NCBI GenBank assembly: GCA_902531175.1
Contig: CACADE010000003.1
Location: 62,001-126,000, forward strand
Direction of reading: 5' to 3'
Origin: an uncultured Pelagibacteraceae bacterium
Lineage (GTDB): Bacteria; Pseudomonadota; Alphaproteobacteria; Pelagibacterales; Pelagibacteraceae
Length of the DNA: 64,000 bases
A program made the position numbers and the translations under genes. The notes below the pieces were generated by a model. It did no database searches. It was given only the letters and a program-made list of their open reading frames with translations, and was not told the origin of the DNA. Below, in pieces: positions 27,252 through 36,617 of the stretch (positions are counted from its first letter, which is position 1; each line of letters opens with the position of its first letter).

Positions 27252-28334
27252 ATGAAAATATGTCTTATTGGTCAAAATTTAACAAATTTGATTCTTGCTA
27301 ACGTTTTTGAGAAAAAAAAACTCAATGTTGACATATATTTAAATAGAAAGTTTAAAAATATAAAAACAAACAGAACAATAGCTTTATCAAGTGAAAATTA
27401 TGATTATTTAAAGTCTGTAACAAAATCAAGTATTCCATGTTGGAAAAGTAAAGAAATTAAAATTTTTACAGAAGGTTTTCAGCCCAAAGAAATAATTAAT
27501 TTTAATAAAAAAAATAAAGAGGTTTTTAATTTAATATCCTATTCAAAATTAAACGAAATTTTTTCAAAAAAAATTATAAAATCAAAATTTATAAAATTAC
27601 ATCATTTAGATACTTCTAGCCCACTCATTCTAAAAAAAGTTAAATACTATGATTTAGTTATTAATAGTGAAAATAAAAATTTTATTTCAAATAAATTTTT
27701 TACAAATAAAATAAAAAAAAATTACAGAAGTAGGGCTTACACTTTTACTATAAATCATCCATGTAAAGATAATAATATAGCCATTCAAGTTTTTACAAAA
27801 TTTGGTCCACTGGCATTTTTGCCATTGTCAAATACCAAAACCTCAATAGTTTTTTCTTACAAGGGAATTGATATGGATGATGAGAAAATTGTTGATATAT
27901 TTAAAAAATATAATTCTTTTTATCCATTTACTAAGATTAATAAAATTGAAAAACTAAGCCTGAGTTTTGAAATGCTTAGAAATTACACTTATGAGAATAT
28001 CCTTGCTTTTGGTGACTTAATACATCGAATACATCCTCTTGCGGGACAAGGATTTAATATGACAATTAGGGACATTAAAATAATATCAAAAATTGTTAAT
28101 GATAAAATATCTTTAGGTCTCCCGATAGACATTTCTGTAGCTGAAGATTTCCAGAGTTCTACAAAACATTTTAATTATCTTTATGGAAAAGCAATTGATG
28201 GTATATATGAATTTTTTAGATTTGATAGTAAAATTAATAATTCAATTTCAAAACCAGTTTTTAAAATTTTAAATAATAATTCTATTTTTAAAAAGTATTC
28301 TGATATTTTATCAGATAAGGGACTAAATTTATAA
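27252..28334 (+). CDS. FAD-dependent hydroxylase of the UbiH/UbiF/Coq6 family
   Basis: Probable flavin monooxygenase of ubiquinone ring hydroxylation. The 360 residues carry the second FAD motif AFGDLIHRIHPLAGQGFNM (about 255-273), well conserved. The N-terminal dinucleotide motif is degenerate: the expected GxGxxG reads GQNLTN at residues 7-12, so FAD binding may be altered. Which ring position it hydroxylates cannot be told. A neighbour of ftsK in several alphaproteobacteria. It converges with the LON-domain gene with a single base between stops. Confidence 0.82.
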   Translation: MKICLIGQNLTNLILANVFEKKKLNVDIYLNRKFKNIKTNRTIALSSENYDYLKSVTKSSIPCWKSKEIKIFTEGFQPKEIINFNKKNKEVFNLISYSKLNEIFSKKIIKSKFIKLHHLDTSSPLILKKVKYYDLVINSENKNFISNKFFTNKIKKNYRSRAYTFTINHPCKDNNIAIQVFTKFGPLAFLPLSNTKTSIVFSYKGIDMDDEKIVDIFKKYNSFYPFTKINKIEKLSLSFEMLRNYTYENILAFGDLIHRIHPLAGQGFNMTIRDIKIISKIVNDKISLGLPIDISVAEDFQSSTKHFNYLYGKAIDGIYEFFRFDSKINNSISKPVFKILNNNSIFKKYSDILSDKGLNL

Positions 28335-28335
28335 A

Positions 28336-28977
28336 TTACTGAACAGTAGTATTTTCAAACTCGTCTTTAATATAATTGTTAAGAATTTGTTCCATTTTTT
28401 CTTTTCTTGTATTTATATCAAGACTCTCTAATAATATTTGTTTTTCCTCCAATGAGAAGGGTGATGCCATTGATAAATCATTAAGAGTTTGGCTAAGATC
28501 CTTCTTTTCTAAATCCTTTAAATTCACAATATATCCTTGTTTTTTGAAAAATTTTTTCATGTTTTCCATGATTAAGCTTAAATCAGAAAAGTTAACTTCG
28601 TTACTTTTTTGCATTATATCTTTTGAAAAATAATTGTACTCAACATTGCACTCGCGGTACATTTTGTCCGTATTTAACTCTGAGTTAATTTTGTATCTGC
28701 AAATCCCATTTAAAATTATAAGTATTCTACCATCTTCTGTTTCATTGAAGCTTGTGATTTTTCCGATACATCCTATTTCATATAAATCAGGTTTTTTCAA
28801 AGTTCCTGTTTTTTTTGGCTGTATCATGCCAATTATCCTATGTTTTTTCATACTATCGTTTACCATTTGTAAATATCGAGGCTCAAAAATGTTAAGGGGA
28901 ACAGTTGTACCTGGAAGCATTATAAAATTTGAAAGAGGAAAAATCGGTATTGTTTTTGGCAATTCGTCTAATTTCAT
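28336..28977 (-). CDS. LON substrate-binding domain protein (no ATPase or protease domain)
   Basis: The 213 residues form a stand-alone LON N-terminal domain: PIFPLSNFIMLPGTTVPLNIFEPRY near the start in family style, then GTLKKPDLYEIGCIGKI. Lon proteases use this domain to recognise substrates, but nothing here suggests ATPase or peptidase modules. Function of stand-alone copies in bacteria is unproven. It is transcribed away from tRNA-Gly. Confidence 0.87.
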   Translation of the reverse strand: MKLDELPKTIPIFPLSNFIMLPGTTVPLNIFEPRYLQMVNDSMKKHRIIGMIQPKKTGTLKKPDLYEIGCIGKITSFNETEDGRILIILNGICRYKINSELNTDKMYRECNVEYNYFSKDIMQKSNEVNFSDLSLIMENMKKFFKKQGYIVNLKDLEKKDLSQTLNDLSMASPFSLEEKQILLESLDINTRKEKMEQILNNYIKDEFENTTVQ

Positions 28978-29099
28978 ATTTTGATTATAATTATTCTTTT
29001 CAAAGATACAACCAGTCAGAAAAGTTTGATAGTCGCATTTAAGTATTTAATCACTTGCTATATTCCAAAAAAGCTTTTAGTTTTCTTATGTAAAAATAA

Positions 29100-29174
29100 G
29101 CGGGCATAGCTCAGTGGTAGAGCGTCTCGTTGCCAACGAGAAGGTCGTGGGTTCAAGTCCCATTGCCCGCTCCA
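29100..29174 (+). tRNA. tRNA-Gly (anticodon GCC)
   Basis: Complete cloverleaf with acceptor stem GCGGGCA / TGCCCGC, D-arm with AGCTCAGTGGTAGAGC, anticodon stem TCTCG / CGAGA with loop TTGCCAA, and T-arm GGGTTCAAGTCCC. The anticodon GCC is at 29132-29134. The CCA end is encoded (29172-29174). A TATATT box at 29059-29064 may be its -10 element. It is the only tRNA found in the window; the next gene starts 16 bases later. Confidence 0.97.
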
Positions 29175-29190
29175 TTAAAGGAATTAAATT

Positions 29191-29529
29191 ATGAGCGATT
29201 TAGCAAGCAAAAGATGTATACCATGTGAAGGTAACATACCACCATTTAATACAGAAGAAATTCACAAGTATTTAAAAAAAGTTGATGGATGGGAAGTCGT
29301 CGAAGACAAAATAGATGGATTTCATCTAATAAAAAATTTTAAATTTGATGATTTTTTACAAAGCCAAGAGTTTGTAAATAAAGTTGGTGAAATTGCTGAA
29401 GCTGAAGGACATCACCCTGATCTATGGTTTGGATGGGGCTATGCAAAAATTAAAATATTTACCCATGCAATTAAAGGTCTTGCAGAAAGTGATTTTATTT
29501 TAGCTGCTAAAATAGATAAGATAAATTGA
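29191..29529 (+). CDS. phhB: Pterin-4a-carbinolamine dehydratase
   Basis: Dehydrates 4a-hydroxytetrahydrobiopterin and so recycles pterin cofactor. The 112 residues show the motif EGHHPDLWFGWGYAKIKIF followed by THAIKGL, matching the family's HHP and TH residues. No phenylalanine hydroxylase gene is nearby. Stand-alone copies may serve other pterin or molybdopterin roles. It lies just downstream of tRNA-Gly and converges with purH with no gap. Confidence 0.93.
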   Translation: MSDLASKRCIPCEGNIPPFNTEEIHKYLKKVDGWEVVEDKIDGFHLIKNFKFDDFLQSQEFVNKVGEIAEAEGHHPDLWFGWGYAKIKIFTHAIKGLAESDFILAAKIDKIN

Positions 29530-31089
29530 TTAGTGATTAAAGTGCCTTGTTTTGGAAAATACTAAAATCGTATTTGTTTGGTTAGCAAATTTAATAATTT
29601 CTTTATCATTTTTTGATCCTGCCGGTTGAATGACAGCTGAAACTCCTGCCTGGACCAATTTTTCTATACCGTCTACGAAGGGGAAAAACGCATCAGAGGC
29701 TGCTAAAATTTCGTCTTCAACATTTATTTTCTGAAATTTTTTCATTTTATCGATAGCTATTTTGCAACTATCCAATCTACTTGGTTGACCAGAGCCTATA
29801 CCTATAGTTTTGTAATTTTTTGTAATGACTATAGCATTTGATTTTACACTTCTGCATATATTAAATGCAAAAATAAGTTTTTTTAAAGTTTTATTCGTAG
29901 GTTTTAATTTTGATACAATCCTAAAATCCTTCTTAGAAAAATGCTGAGTATCCGGATCTTGAACTAAAATCGAATTAAATTTATTTAAAAAGTTAAATTT
30001 AAAATTTTTTTCAACTTTACTAGAATCTATTAACCTTAGTTTTTTTTTCTTTTTTAAAAGTTTAACTGATTTTTCATCAAATCCATTTGCAATTACTACC
30101 TCAAAAAATATTTTATTAATTTCTTTAGCTAAACTAATGTTTAATTTAAAGTTACATGATACAATACCACCATAGGCACTAATTGGGTCACTTTCTAAAG
30201 CTTCTTTAAAAGATTTGATTTTGTTTGGATTAATGGAAACTCCGCAAGGATTAGCATGCTTAATTATTGCTACACCGTTATTTTTTGGTAAAGTTTTAGA
30301 TATGCTTAGAGCTGAATAAAGATCGTTATAATTGTTGTAACTTAGTTGTTTTCCACTGATTTGAATAATTTCCTGTTTGTTATTTTGTGAATATATTGCT
30401 GCTTTTTGATGAGGGTTTTCTCCATATCTCGTCTTTTCAAGTAATTTTCCAGAAAAAATATTCTTGATTGGGAAAAGGTTTCCAGACTTATGATTGAAAT
30501 AGTTAAAAATTTTTGACTCATAATATGCAGTTTCCATAAATGCTTCCTCAGCTAACTTTTCTCTAAAATCTAGATTAGTTGATCCATTATTTTTATTTAA
30601 TTCAATAGTTAAATCCTCATACTGTTTTGAGTTACTTACAACTACCACATCATTATAATTTTTTGCAGCTGATCTAACCATTGTCGGTCCTCCGATGTCT
30701 ATATTTTCGATTATATTTTTGTGATTAGAATTACTTAATAAAATCTTTTCAAATGGATAAAAATTTATGACAACTAAATCTATATTTTCATAATTATTAA
30801 TTTTCATTTCTTTTTGATGTTTTTTGTTTTGCCTAATACTTAAAATCCCAGAATAAATTTTTGGATGTAAAGTTTTTACTCTTCCATCTAATAACTCTTT
30901 AGAATTTGTAAATTTAGATACCTCTAAGCATTTATAACCCATACCTTTAATTTTTTTGTATGTTCCACCTGAGCTTATTATTTTAATATTATATTTTTTT
31001 AATAAACTTAATAATGTTCTTAAATTAGATTTATCTGACAAGGAAATTAAAGCAGTCTTGATTTTTATTGTATTTTTTCGAATACCCAT
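29530..31089 (-). CDS. purH: Bifunctional AICAR formyltransferase / IMP cyclohydrolase PurH
   Basis: Last two steps of IMP synthesis. The 519 residues carry an N-terminal MGS-like cyclohydrolase domain (about 10-155, with ISSGGTYKKIK and DGRVKTLHPKIYSGIL) and the formyltransferase domain with KHANPCGV near 275 and the C-terminal FVDGIEKLVQAGVSA. The first 25 bases overlap the heparinase-like gene upstream. It would process AICAR coming from the his pathway as well as from purine synthesis. Confidence 0.96.
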   Translation of the reverse strand: MGIRKNTIKIKTALISLSDKSNLRTLLSLLKKYNIKIISSGGTYKKIKGMGYKCLEVSKFTNSKELLDGRVKTLHPKIYSGILSIRQNKKHQKEMKINNYENIDLVVINFYPFEKILLSNSNHKNIIENIDIGGPTMVRSAAKNYNDVVVVSNSKQYEDLTIELNKNNGSTNLDFREKLAEEAFMETAYYESKIFNYFNHKSGNLFPIKNIFSGKLLEKTRYGENPHQKAAIYSQNNKQEIIQISGKQLSYNNYNDLYSALSISKTLPKNNGVAIIKHANPCGVSINPNKIKSFKEALESDPISAYGGIVSCNFKLNISLAKEINKIFFEVVIANGFDEKSVKLLKKKKKLRLIDSSKVEKNFKFNFLNKFNSILVQDPDTQHFSKKDFRIVSKLKPTNKTLKKLIFAFNICRSVKSNAIVITKNYKTIGIGSGQPSRLDSCKIAIDKMKKFQKINVEDEILAASDAFFPFVDGIEKLVQAGVSAVIQPAGSKNDKEIIKFANQTNTILVFSKTRHFNH

Positions 31090-32690
31090 TTAATTTCCTG
31101 AGTTATATCCTTTATTTTGCCTGATAAACATATATTTTGGTTTTCAGTAGTTAAATTTTTATTACCAAAATATATACCCGATTCAATATTTATAATCTCA
31201 CAGTTAGTTGAAAATTTCCATCCAGAATTCTCAATCTCAATTAGCAGAGTTTTATTATCCAGAGTTTTGGTTAATTTAACACCTGGTTCCATATGAAATC
31301 TGATATCATATTTTTTTGATTCCAAATTGTTTTTTGAAATTATTTTATCGGTTCCTATCAATTTTTTTTTTTCATCAAAATATTCTAAGGTTCTTTCATA
31401 TAAAATTCCAAATTTTTTTAAAAAGCCATTATGAGAAGCTTTGATTAACCAATAGTTTTTTTCATCAACAATATTTTTATCAATAATTTTCAAACCATTT
31501 TCTAATATTTTATAGTTTCTATTGTCTCTAAATGAACAACTTGAATGATTATCAATTATAAGTGCTGAATGAGCAGCAGTAGATTTTGAAATCAGATTTA
31601 ATTTGTTTTTATAATCCTGAAAGTAACCAGAATTCGAAATAAGTTTTTTATTTTTGTAGAAGAATTCAAATGAAAGAGCTCCACTTTGATAATTATATGA
31701 AAATATTTTTTGGGGTGGATTTCCAACATCCATTGCAAGAATGCAATTTTTGTTTTTCAAAATAGCATATCCTCCTACCTCAATATTTGAATTTTCAAAC
31801 TTATATTTATTAAGTGAAAGATATTTATTAAATTCCTTTAAATCACTTTGATGATTCCCATTGAATAGCAAACTTTGTTCGATTTTAGAAAAAACAGAAT
31901 AAGATTTTCCTAAATAGAAAATTATTTCATCAAGGTACTCAGGTATATCATTAAAAGACTCCTTTAATAATTCTCTAACAAGAACAAAATATTTTAAATA
32001 AAAATTTAATTGTCTAATACTTCTTGTTTTTGGAAAATATTCATTGTCAAAAGAATTAATAATAATTTTTCTTAGTAAATCTAATCCATAATTTAAAAAT
32101 TTTTCATTTGCGTATGATAATCCTGTGATTATTATTGCGGTACAGCCTAATAATTTATCATTAACAGATTGAGATTTACTAATTTCATTTATTAAATGAT
32201 TAATCTGTTTATTTACAGAAAAATTAAATTTATTTTTATATTTTGTGTTACTTTCATCGTAAGATAATTTAGAGTTTGCAATCCAAGATATTATTCTCTT
32301 TGATAAAATATCAATCTGCCAAGTTAATGAATTATAACTTTGATTTTTTTCAATCCATTTAATAATTATTGATTGTGTAATACCTGGAGAAGATTTTAAA
32401 TCAATGCTAAATAACCAATAAAAATTATTAAGTTTATTTAGATTATTTCCACTTAATAATTCACTTTCCCAAATATTATCTTTATCTAATTCTTCAATTT
32501 TAATTTTTTTTTTATCATATTTAACCAAGCAGCTTAAAATACTTAGACTTGGTCTATATGAAATGTTGCTTATCTCAATTTTTGAAATTTTATTATTATA
32601 AAACCTTGATTTTAAGTATAAATTTCTTATTTGATCTTTAGCGTAGTAAAAAAATTCATTTATTAAAATTAAAGAATTTTTTAAATACAT
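31065..32690 (-). CDS. Heparinase II/III-family protein
   Basis: Predicted polysaccharide lyase-like protein. The 541 residues have an alpha-helical N-terminal half and a beta-rich C-terminal half with the heparinase II/III pattern, for example GALSFEFF, SNSGYFQDY and STAAHSALIID. I see no clear signal peptide. A homologue lies next to purH in many alphaproteobacteria, so this is an inherited gene rather than an insertion. The polymer acted on is unknown. It starts one base from rpe and overlaps purH. Confidence 0.8.
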   Translation of the reverse strand: MYLKNSLILINEFFYYAKDQIRNLYLKSRFYNNKISKIEISNISYRPSLSILSCLVKYDKKKIKIEELDKDNIWESELLSGNNLNKLNNFYWLFSIDLKSSPGITQSIIIKWIEKNQSYNSLTWQIDILSKRIISWIANSKLSYDESNTKYKNKFNFSVNKQINHLINEISKSQSVNDKLLGCTAIIITGLSYANEKFLNYGLDLLRKIIINSFDNEYFPKTRSIRQLNFYLKYFVLVRELLKESFNDIPEYLDEIIFYLGKSYSVFSKIEQSLLFNGNHQSDLKEFNKYLSLNKYKFENSNIEVGGYAILKNKNCILAMDVGNPPQKIFSYNYQSGALSFEFFYKNKKLISNSGYFQDYKNKLNLISKSTAAHSALIIDNHSSCSFRDNRNYKILENGLKIIDKNIVDEKNYWLIKASHNGFLKKFGILYERTLEYFDEKKKLIGTDKIISKNNLESKKYDIRFHMEPGVKLTKTLDNKTLLIEIENSGWKFSTNCEIINIESGIYFGNKNLTTENQNICLSGKIKDITQEIKWVFEKIQ

Positions 32691-32691
32691 C

Positions 32692-33351
32692 TTACATTGA
32701 TTTTAGAGTTTCTATATTTTTTTTAATATCACCATTGTTTTCTTTGAATATTGTTGTTCCAGAAACTAATATATTTGCTCCCGCTGATATAACCTCTTTT
32801 GAATTAGAGAAATTTATTCCGCCATCAACTTCAATATCAAATTTTAAGTTATTATCTTTTTTTATTTGATAAAGTTTTTTAATTTTTTCAATTACTTCTG
32901 GTATAAATTTTTGACCACCAAAACCGGGATATACACTCATAATTAAAACTAAATCTATTTCTTTTAATAATTTTTCAATGACACTTACTTCTGTATTTGG
33001 GTTTAAAGATATGCCTACTTTTTTCTTTAATTGTTTTATAAGTTTAATCGACTCAATCAAATTATCGGTTGCTTCAGGGTGAATTGTTATTATATCAGAC
33101 CCTGCTTCAGCAAAATTTTTTATATATTTATGAACTGGTGAGATCATTAAATGTACATCAAAAGGTAAATTTGTATATTTTCTAAGTGTTTTTATTACCG
33201 GGGGACCAATCGTAATATTAGGAACAAAATGTCCATCCATTACATCGACATGAATTAAGTCAGCGCCACCATCTTCTAATCTTTTAATTTCTTCACCTAA
33301 TTGGCTAAAATCTGCAGAAAGTATTGAAGGCGAAATTTGTATATTTTTCAT
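32692..33351 (-). CDS. rpe: Ribulose-phosphate 3-epimerase
   Basis: Interconverts ribulose 5-phosphate and xylulose 5-phosphate in the pentose phosphate pathway. TIM barrel of 219 residues with SILSADFSQLGEE, HVDVMDGHFVPNITIG, MSVYPGFGGQKF and EVDGGIN motifs, including the two metal-binding Asp and His positions. First of the group rpe, heparinase-like gene, purH, all reading leftward. Confidence 0.97.
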   Translation of the reverse strand: MKNIQISPSILSADFSQLGEEIKRLEDGGADLIHVDVMDGHFVPNITIGPPVIKTLRKYTNLPFDVHLMISPVHKYIKNFAEAGSDIITIHPEATDNLIESIKLIKQLKKKVGISLNPNTEVSVIEKLLKEIDLVLIMSVYPGFGGQKFIPEVIEKIKKLYQIKKDNNLKFDIEVDGGINFSNSKEVISAGANILVSGTTIFKENNGDIKKNIETLKSM

Positions 33352-33398
33352 TAATAAATAAAAACTAGTACTATCAATTTTTGAATATATTTGAATTA

Positions 33399-33734
33399 CT
33401 ATTTACCAAATATTTTATAAATTTCTGCAGCTATTTCACTTTCTAATGGAAACGATAACATTCCCATAACAGAATAACCCATTAAATAAGGCATTAAATA
33501 AAATCTAAACATATAAAAAAACCAAGCTACATAAAGTGGAACTAATGGTCCTATGATGAAACTAGGAGTTATGAATTTAAAAATTTTAATAATTGGATTT
33601 GTGTATTTTACAAATACTTTCATAAAAAAAAATTCTGAGTCTTCTTTTTGAAAAATATTCATTGCAGATCTACCAATTAAAGTCCACATGATGATACCTA
33701 AAATGTAGTCTATTACTAAAATATATAACGGCAT
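33399..33734 (-). CDS. YggT-like small membrane protein
   Basis: The 111 residues have two or three hydrophobic segments (about 3-22, 60-82) separated by a polar stretch with YTNPIIKIFKFITP, which resembles the repeat-like LxPIxxxxP pattern of YggT proteins. No specific function is known; a membrane-assembly role is possible by family analogy. It is separated from the upstream symporter gene by the intrinsic terminator at 33750-33768 and so probably has its own promoter. Confidence 0.6.
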   Translation of the reverse strand: MPLYILVIDYILGIIMWTLIGRSAMNIFQKEDSEFFFMKVFVKYTNPIIKIFKFITPSFIIGPLVPLYVAWFFYMFRFYLMPYLMGYSVMGMLSFPLESEIAAEIYKIFGK

Positions 33735-33749
33735 TTATCTGAAAAAAAT

Positions 33750-33768
33750 GGGGGCGGTATCCGCCCCC
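33750..33768 (-). terminator. Intrinsic terminator of the symporter operon
   Basis: A perfect 8-bp stem GGGGGCGG / CCGCCCCC with a 3-base loop, on the minus strand followed by A and then seven T. It lies 12 bases after the symporter stop. It is by far the most G+C-rich element in this A+T-rich window and the only strong Rho-independent terminator I found. Confidence 0.9.
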
Positions 33769-33780
33769 AAAAAGTTTAAT

Positions 33781-35619
33781 TTAGTGTTGCTTACCAAGTA
33801 TTGTCTTACCTGATGGAACACGAACTTCGTCTACCATTTGCTGTGTAGCTTTATCTGGTTCTTCAGTCATTAAACTTACTACAACCATTACAACTAAACA
33901 GACAGACGCTCCGATAATACCGAAACGTAAATGGTCAATACCTAACCAAGGTGCATTACCCATAAACTTAGGATACACATAAATTAGATAAGCTGTTCCT
34001 GATGCAAGACCTGCAATCATACCTGCTATTGCTCCTTGTCTTGTTGCTCTCTTCCACCATACACCAAGTATTAATGGGAAGAACAATCCTGACATTGCAA
34101 AATCAAATGCCCAAGCAACTGCACCAAGGATACTAGTGATCCTCATCGATGCAATGTATGCTCCAGCGGCACCAATAACTATTAGAAGTGCTCTAGCAAC
34201 TAACAATCTTTTTCTTACATCCGCTTTTGGATCAATGATTTTGTAATAGATATCATGTGATAAAGCGTTTGCGATAGCAAGAATTAGACCATCAGCAGTT
34301 GACATCGCAGCAGCCATTCCTCCTGCAGCAACTAGTCCAGAGATTACGTATGGTAATCCAGCAACTTCAGGAGTTGCTAGTACAACTACGTCACCTCTCA
34401 TAAACCATTCATTTAACTGGAGAATACCATCTCCGTTAAAGTCTGCTATGAAGGCTTGTTTTACATTAATCCAAGCATTTACCCACTCAATTTGCATAAT
34501 TTCAGCAATTGGTTTTCCAATAATACCTGTTGGTAAGTTTGGATCTATTAGTGAGATCTTGGATAATGTTGCAAGCATTGGCGCTGAAGTATAAAGCAAT
34601 GCAATAAAGAATAGTGACCATGCCACTGATTTTCTTGCAGCTTTAACACTTGGAGTAGTGAAGTATCTCATTAAAATGTGCGGTAAAGAAGCTGTTCCTA
34701 CCATCATACATAGTGCTAATGAAATAAACTTCCATGCAGCCATTCCACCTTCTGGCACACCTGCGTGTGACACAGCGATAGATTTTAGACCACCTGGTAC
34801 ACCTGCAGCTTTAATATCTGCAGCAGCATTTTTAACTAATCCAAATTGCGATTCAAGTGCACCTAATCTAGCTACTTCCTCACCTAACATAAAGTGTGGA
34901 AAGAAACCAAATCCTGATTTATTACTAATCCAGAATACTGGAATTAGATAAGCAATAATCAATACTATGTATTGAGCAACCTGTGTCCAAGTTACCGCTC
35001 TCATTCCGCCTAGCATTGAACAAAGTAAAATACTTACTAGTCCAACCCAAACTCCTAATTCAAATGGAATACTTAGTGCTCTTGATGCGATTGTTCCTGT
35101 TGCGTTAATTTGAGCTGTTACATAAGTGAAAGATGCCAATGTTAAAACAACTACGGCACAGAACCTTGCGAAGTTTCCGCCATATCTTGTTCCAATGAAA
35201 TCTGGCACAGTGTAACATCCAAATTTTCTTAAGTATGGTGCTAAAAGTGATGATACTAAAACGTATCCCCCAGTCCATCCGACTAAGAAAGCCATATAAG
35301 TATAACCACCAAAGTAAATACCACCAGCCATTGCAACGAATGAAGCACCTGACATCCAGTCAGCTGCAGTTGCCATTCCGTTAAATACTGTTGGTACCTG
35401 TCTTCCAGCAACATAATAAGCGTCGACCTGTACAGTTCTAGATAGATATCCAATTATAGCATATATACAAACTGTAAAGGCGACAAACAAAATACCAATT
35501 GTTTTAGCGGTCATACCTGCTTGCTCTGCTATTGCCATCAAAATGATGAATATAAAGAAGCCCCCAGTATATGTTCCGTAAATTTTTGGTAGGTTGTCAA
35601 TAAAATTGCCTTTAAACAT
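33781..35619 (-). CDS. Sodium:solute symporter, VC_2705-type (acetate-permease-like)
   Basis: Inner-membrane sodium-coupled carrier of the SSS family, probably for acetate or another short carboxylate. The 612 residues give about 13-14 membrane helices; SSS landmarks are YYVAGRQVP, ATAADWMSGASFV and GGMRAVTWTQVAQY. A soluble-looking insert (about 355-415) lies in the middle. The gene starts on the last base of the DUF4212 gene, its usual small partner, and has a strong Shine-Dalgarno site GGAGGA (35626-35631) 6 bases before the ATG. The nearby acs gene supports acetate as substrate, but this remains inference. Confidence 0.9.
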   Translation of the reverse strand: MFKGNFIDNLPKIYGTYTGGFFIFIILMAIAEQAGMTAKTIGILFVAFTVCIYAIIGYLSRTVQVDAYYVAGRQVPTVFNGMATAADWMSGASFVAMAGGIYFGGYTYMAFLVGWTGGYVLVSSLLAPYLRKFGCYTVPDFIGTRYGGNFARFCAVVVLTLASFTYVTAQINATGTIASRALSIPFELGVWVGLVSILLCSMLGGMRAVTWTQVAQYIVLIIAYLIPVFWISNKSGFGFFPHFMLGEEVARLGALESQFGLVKNAAADIKAAGVPGGLKSIAVSHAGVPEGGMAAWKFISLALCMMVGTASLPHILMRYFTTPSVKAARKSVAWSLFFIALLYTSAPMLATLSKISLIDPNLPTGIIGKPIAEIMQIEWVNAWINVKQAFIADFNGDGILQLNEWFMRGDVVVLATPEVAGLPYVISGLVAAGGMAAAMSTADGLILAIANALSHDIYYKIIDPKADVRKRLLVARALLIVIGAAGAYIASMRITSILGAVAWAFDFAMSGLFFPLILGVWWKRATRQGAIAGMIAGLASGTAYLIYVYPKFMGNAPWLGIDHLRFGIIGASVCLVVMVVVSLMTEEPDKATQQMVDEVRVPSGKTILGKQH

Positions 35620-35876
35620 TAATCATCCTCCTTTTCGGTAAAACCAAACTCTTCATCGATTTTTTCCTGTCTATTTGCAAACCAAAAAATTAGGACCACA
35701 AATGCAATGATGGAACCTTGCGCACACATGTAATACGCTAATGGATATCCCATAAAACTTGAAGTGTTTAGGTCAGAACCAAACATGAAGATCAGATAAC
35801 CGAAAACAAACCAAATAATTAATGTAATTATCATTAATCCTTTGGTTTTTTCCCAGTGCTTTTCTTTGTTTGACAT
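35619..35876 (-). CDS. DUF4212 small subunit of sodium:solute symporter
   Basis: The 85 residues have two membrane helices (about 13-32, 46-66) and the family's WFVFGYLIF and GYPLAYYMCAQGS segments. DUF4212 proteins are nearly always encoded before a VC_2705-type symporter, as here, and are thought to form one transporter with it. First gene of the pair; a strong Shine-Dalgarno site GGGAGG (35886-35891) lies 9 bases before the ATG. Confidence 0.92.
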   Translation of the reverse strand: MSNKEKHWEKTKGLMIITLIIWFVFGYLIFMFGSDLNTSSFMGYPLAYYMCAQGSIIAFVVLIFWFANRQEKIDEEFGFTEKEDD

Positions 35877-35885
35877 TATTTTAAT

Positions 35886-35891
35886 CCTCCC
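35886..35891 (-). promoter_or_regulatory. Shine-Dalgarno site of the DUF4212-symporter operon
   Basis: GGGAGG on the minus strand, 9 bases before the ATG at 35876. The symporter gene has a similar site, GGAGGA at 35626-35631. Such strong sites are rare in the window and point to high translation of this transporter. Confidence 0.6.
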
Positions 35892-35987
35892 TATAGGTTA
35901 AAGATATAATTCATACTCATTTAATGTGATAATTAAAGGGTAAAAAATGGCATATATTTATAGTAAAAGTAGTAATATCGGTTCTAA

Positions 35988-36617
35988 ATGGGCATTAAAT
36001 ACAAATTAAAGCTCAAAGATTTGAAATTTGAGTATTTAAAGGAATATTTCATTCCATTCTTAAAATATTTCAAAAAAACAAAAAAAATCGAAAATTATTC
36101 TGATTTAAAAGAATTCATTCAAAAAAAATCTGCATGGGTAAGTCAAGTTACTCTATATGGTTATCTTAAAACAAGAATGGGAGCAAAATATGTATTGATG
36201 TTTGAAGATGAGATATTTCTAGGTTCAATCAACAAAGCTAAGTGGAATATTTATTCAACCGCTTTACAGGATTTAACATTTTATACCATCTCTTTCCTAA
36301 AAAATATCAGAAATCAACATGACACTGAAAAAGCAAAAGAATTATATGTTCAAATTTTAGATAATGAACTTCAAAAAAATGAAATGCCAAATGAAATTTA
36401 TGAAAATGCAAAAAAAAAATTTCTCGATAGATATGAAAAAATTAATTGGAATGAATATCATGAATCATTACCCTTTAATACCAGTGCTTTATCTCTATAT
36501 GAATGGTCACCAATAGCTGAAGAGTTAAAATCCTTAGATAAAAAAATAGTTTTGAATTCTATGATTCTGAAATGGGATAATGTTAAAAAAGAATTTATTG
36601 AATTAATAAATTTTTAA
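35988..36617 (+). CDS. Conserved-looking cytosolic protein, function unknown
   Basis: I do not recognise this 209-residue protein. It has no signal peptide or membrane helix and looks mostly helical, with many Lys, Glu and aromatic residues. An [26 protein letters not shown] stretch (positions about 41-66) and [15 protein letters not shown] are the most patterned parts. It is divergent from the symporter operon and its stop overlaps the acs stop by four bases (TTAA). Codon use is like its neighbours, so recent transfer is not suggested. Confidence 0.65.
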   Translation: MGIKYKLKLKDLKFEYLKEYFIPFLKYFKKTKKIENYSDLKEFIQKKSAWVSQVTLYGYLKTRMGAKYVLMFEDEIFLGSINKAKWNIYSTALQDLTFYTISFLKNIRNQHDTEKAKELYVQILDNELQKNEMPNEIYENAKKKFLDRYEKINWNEYHESLPFNTSALSLYEWSPIAEELKSLDKKIVLNSMILKWDNVKKEFIELINF

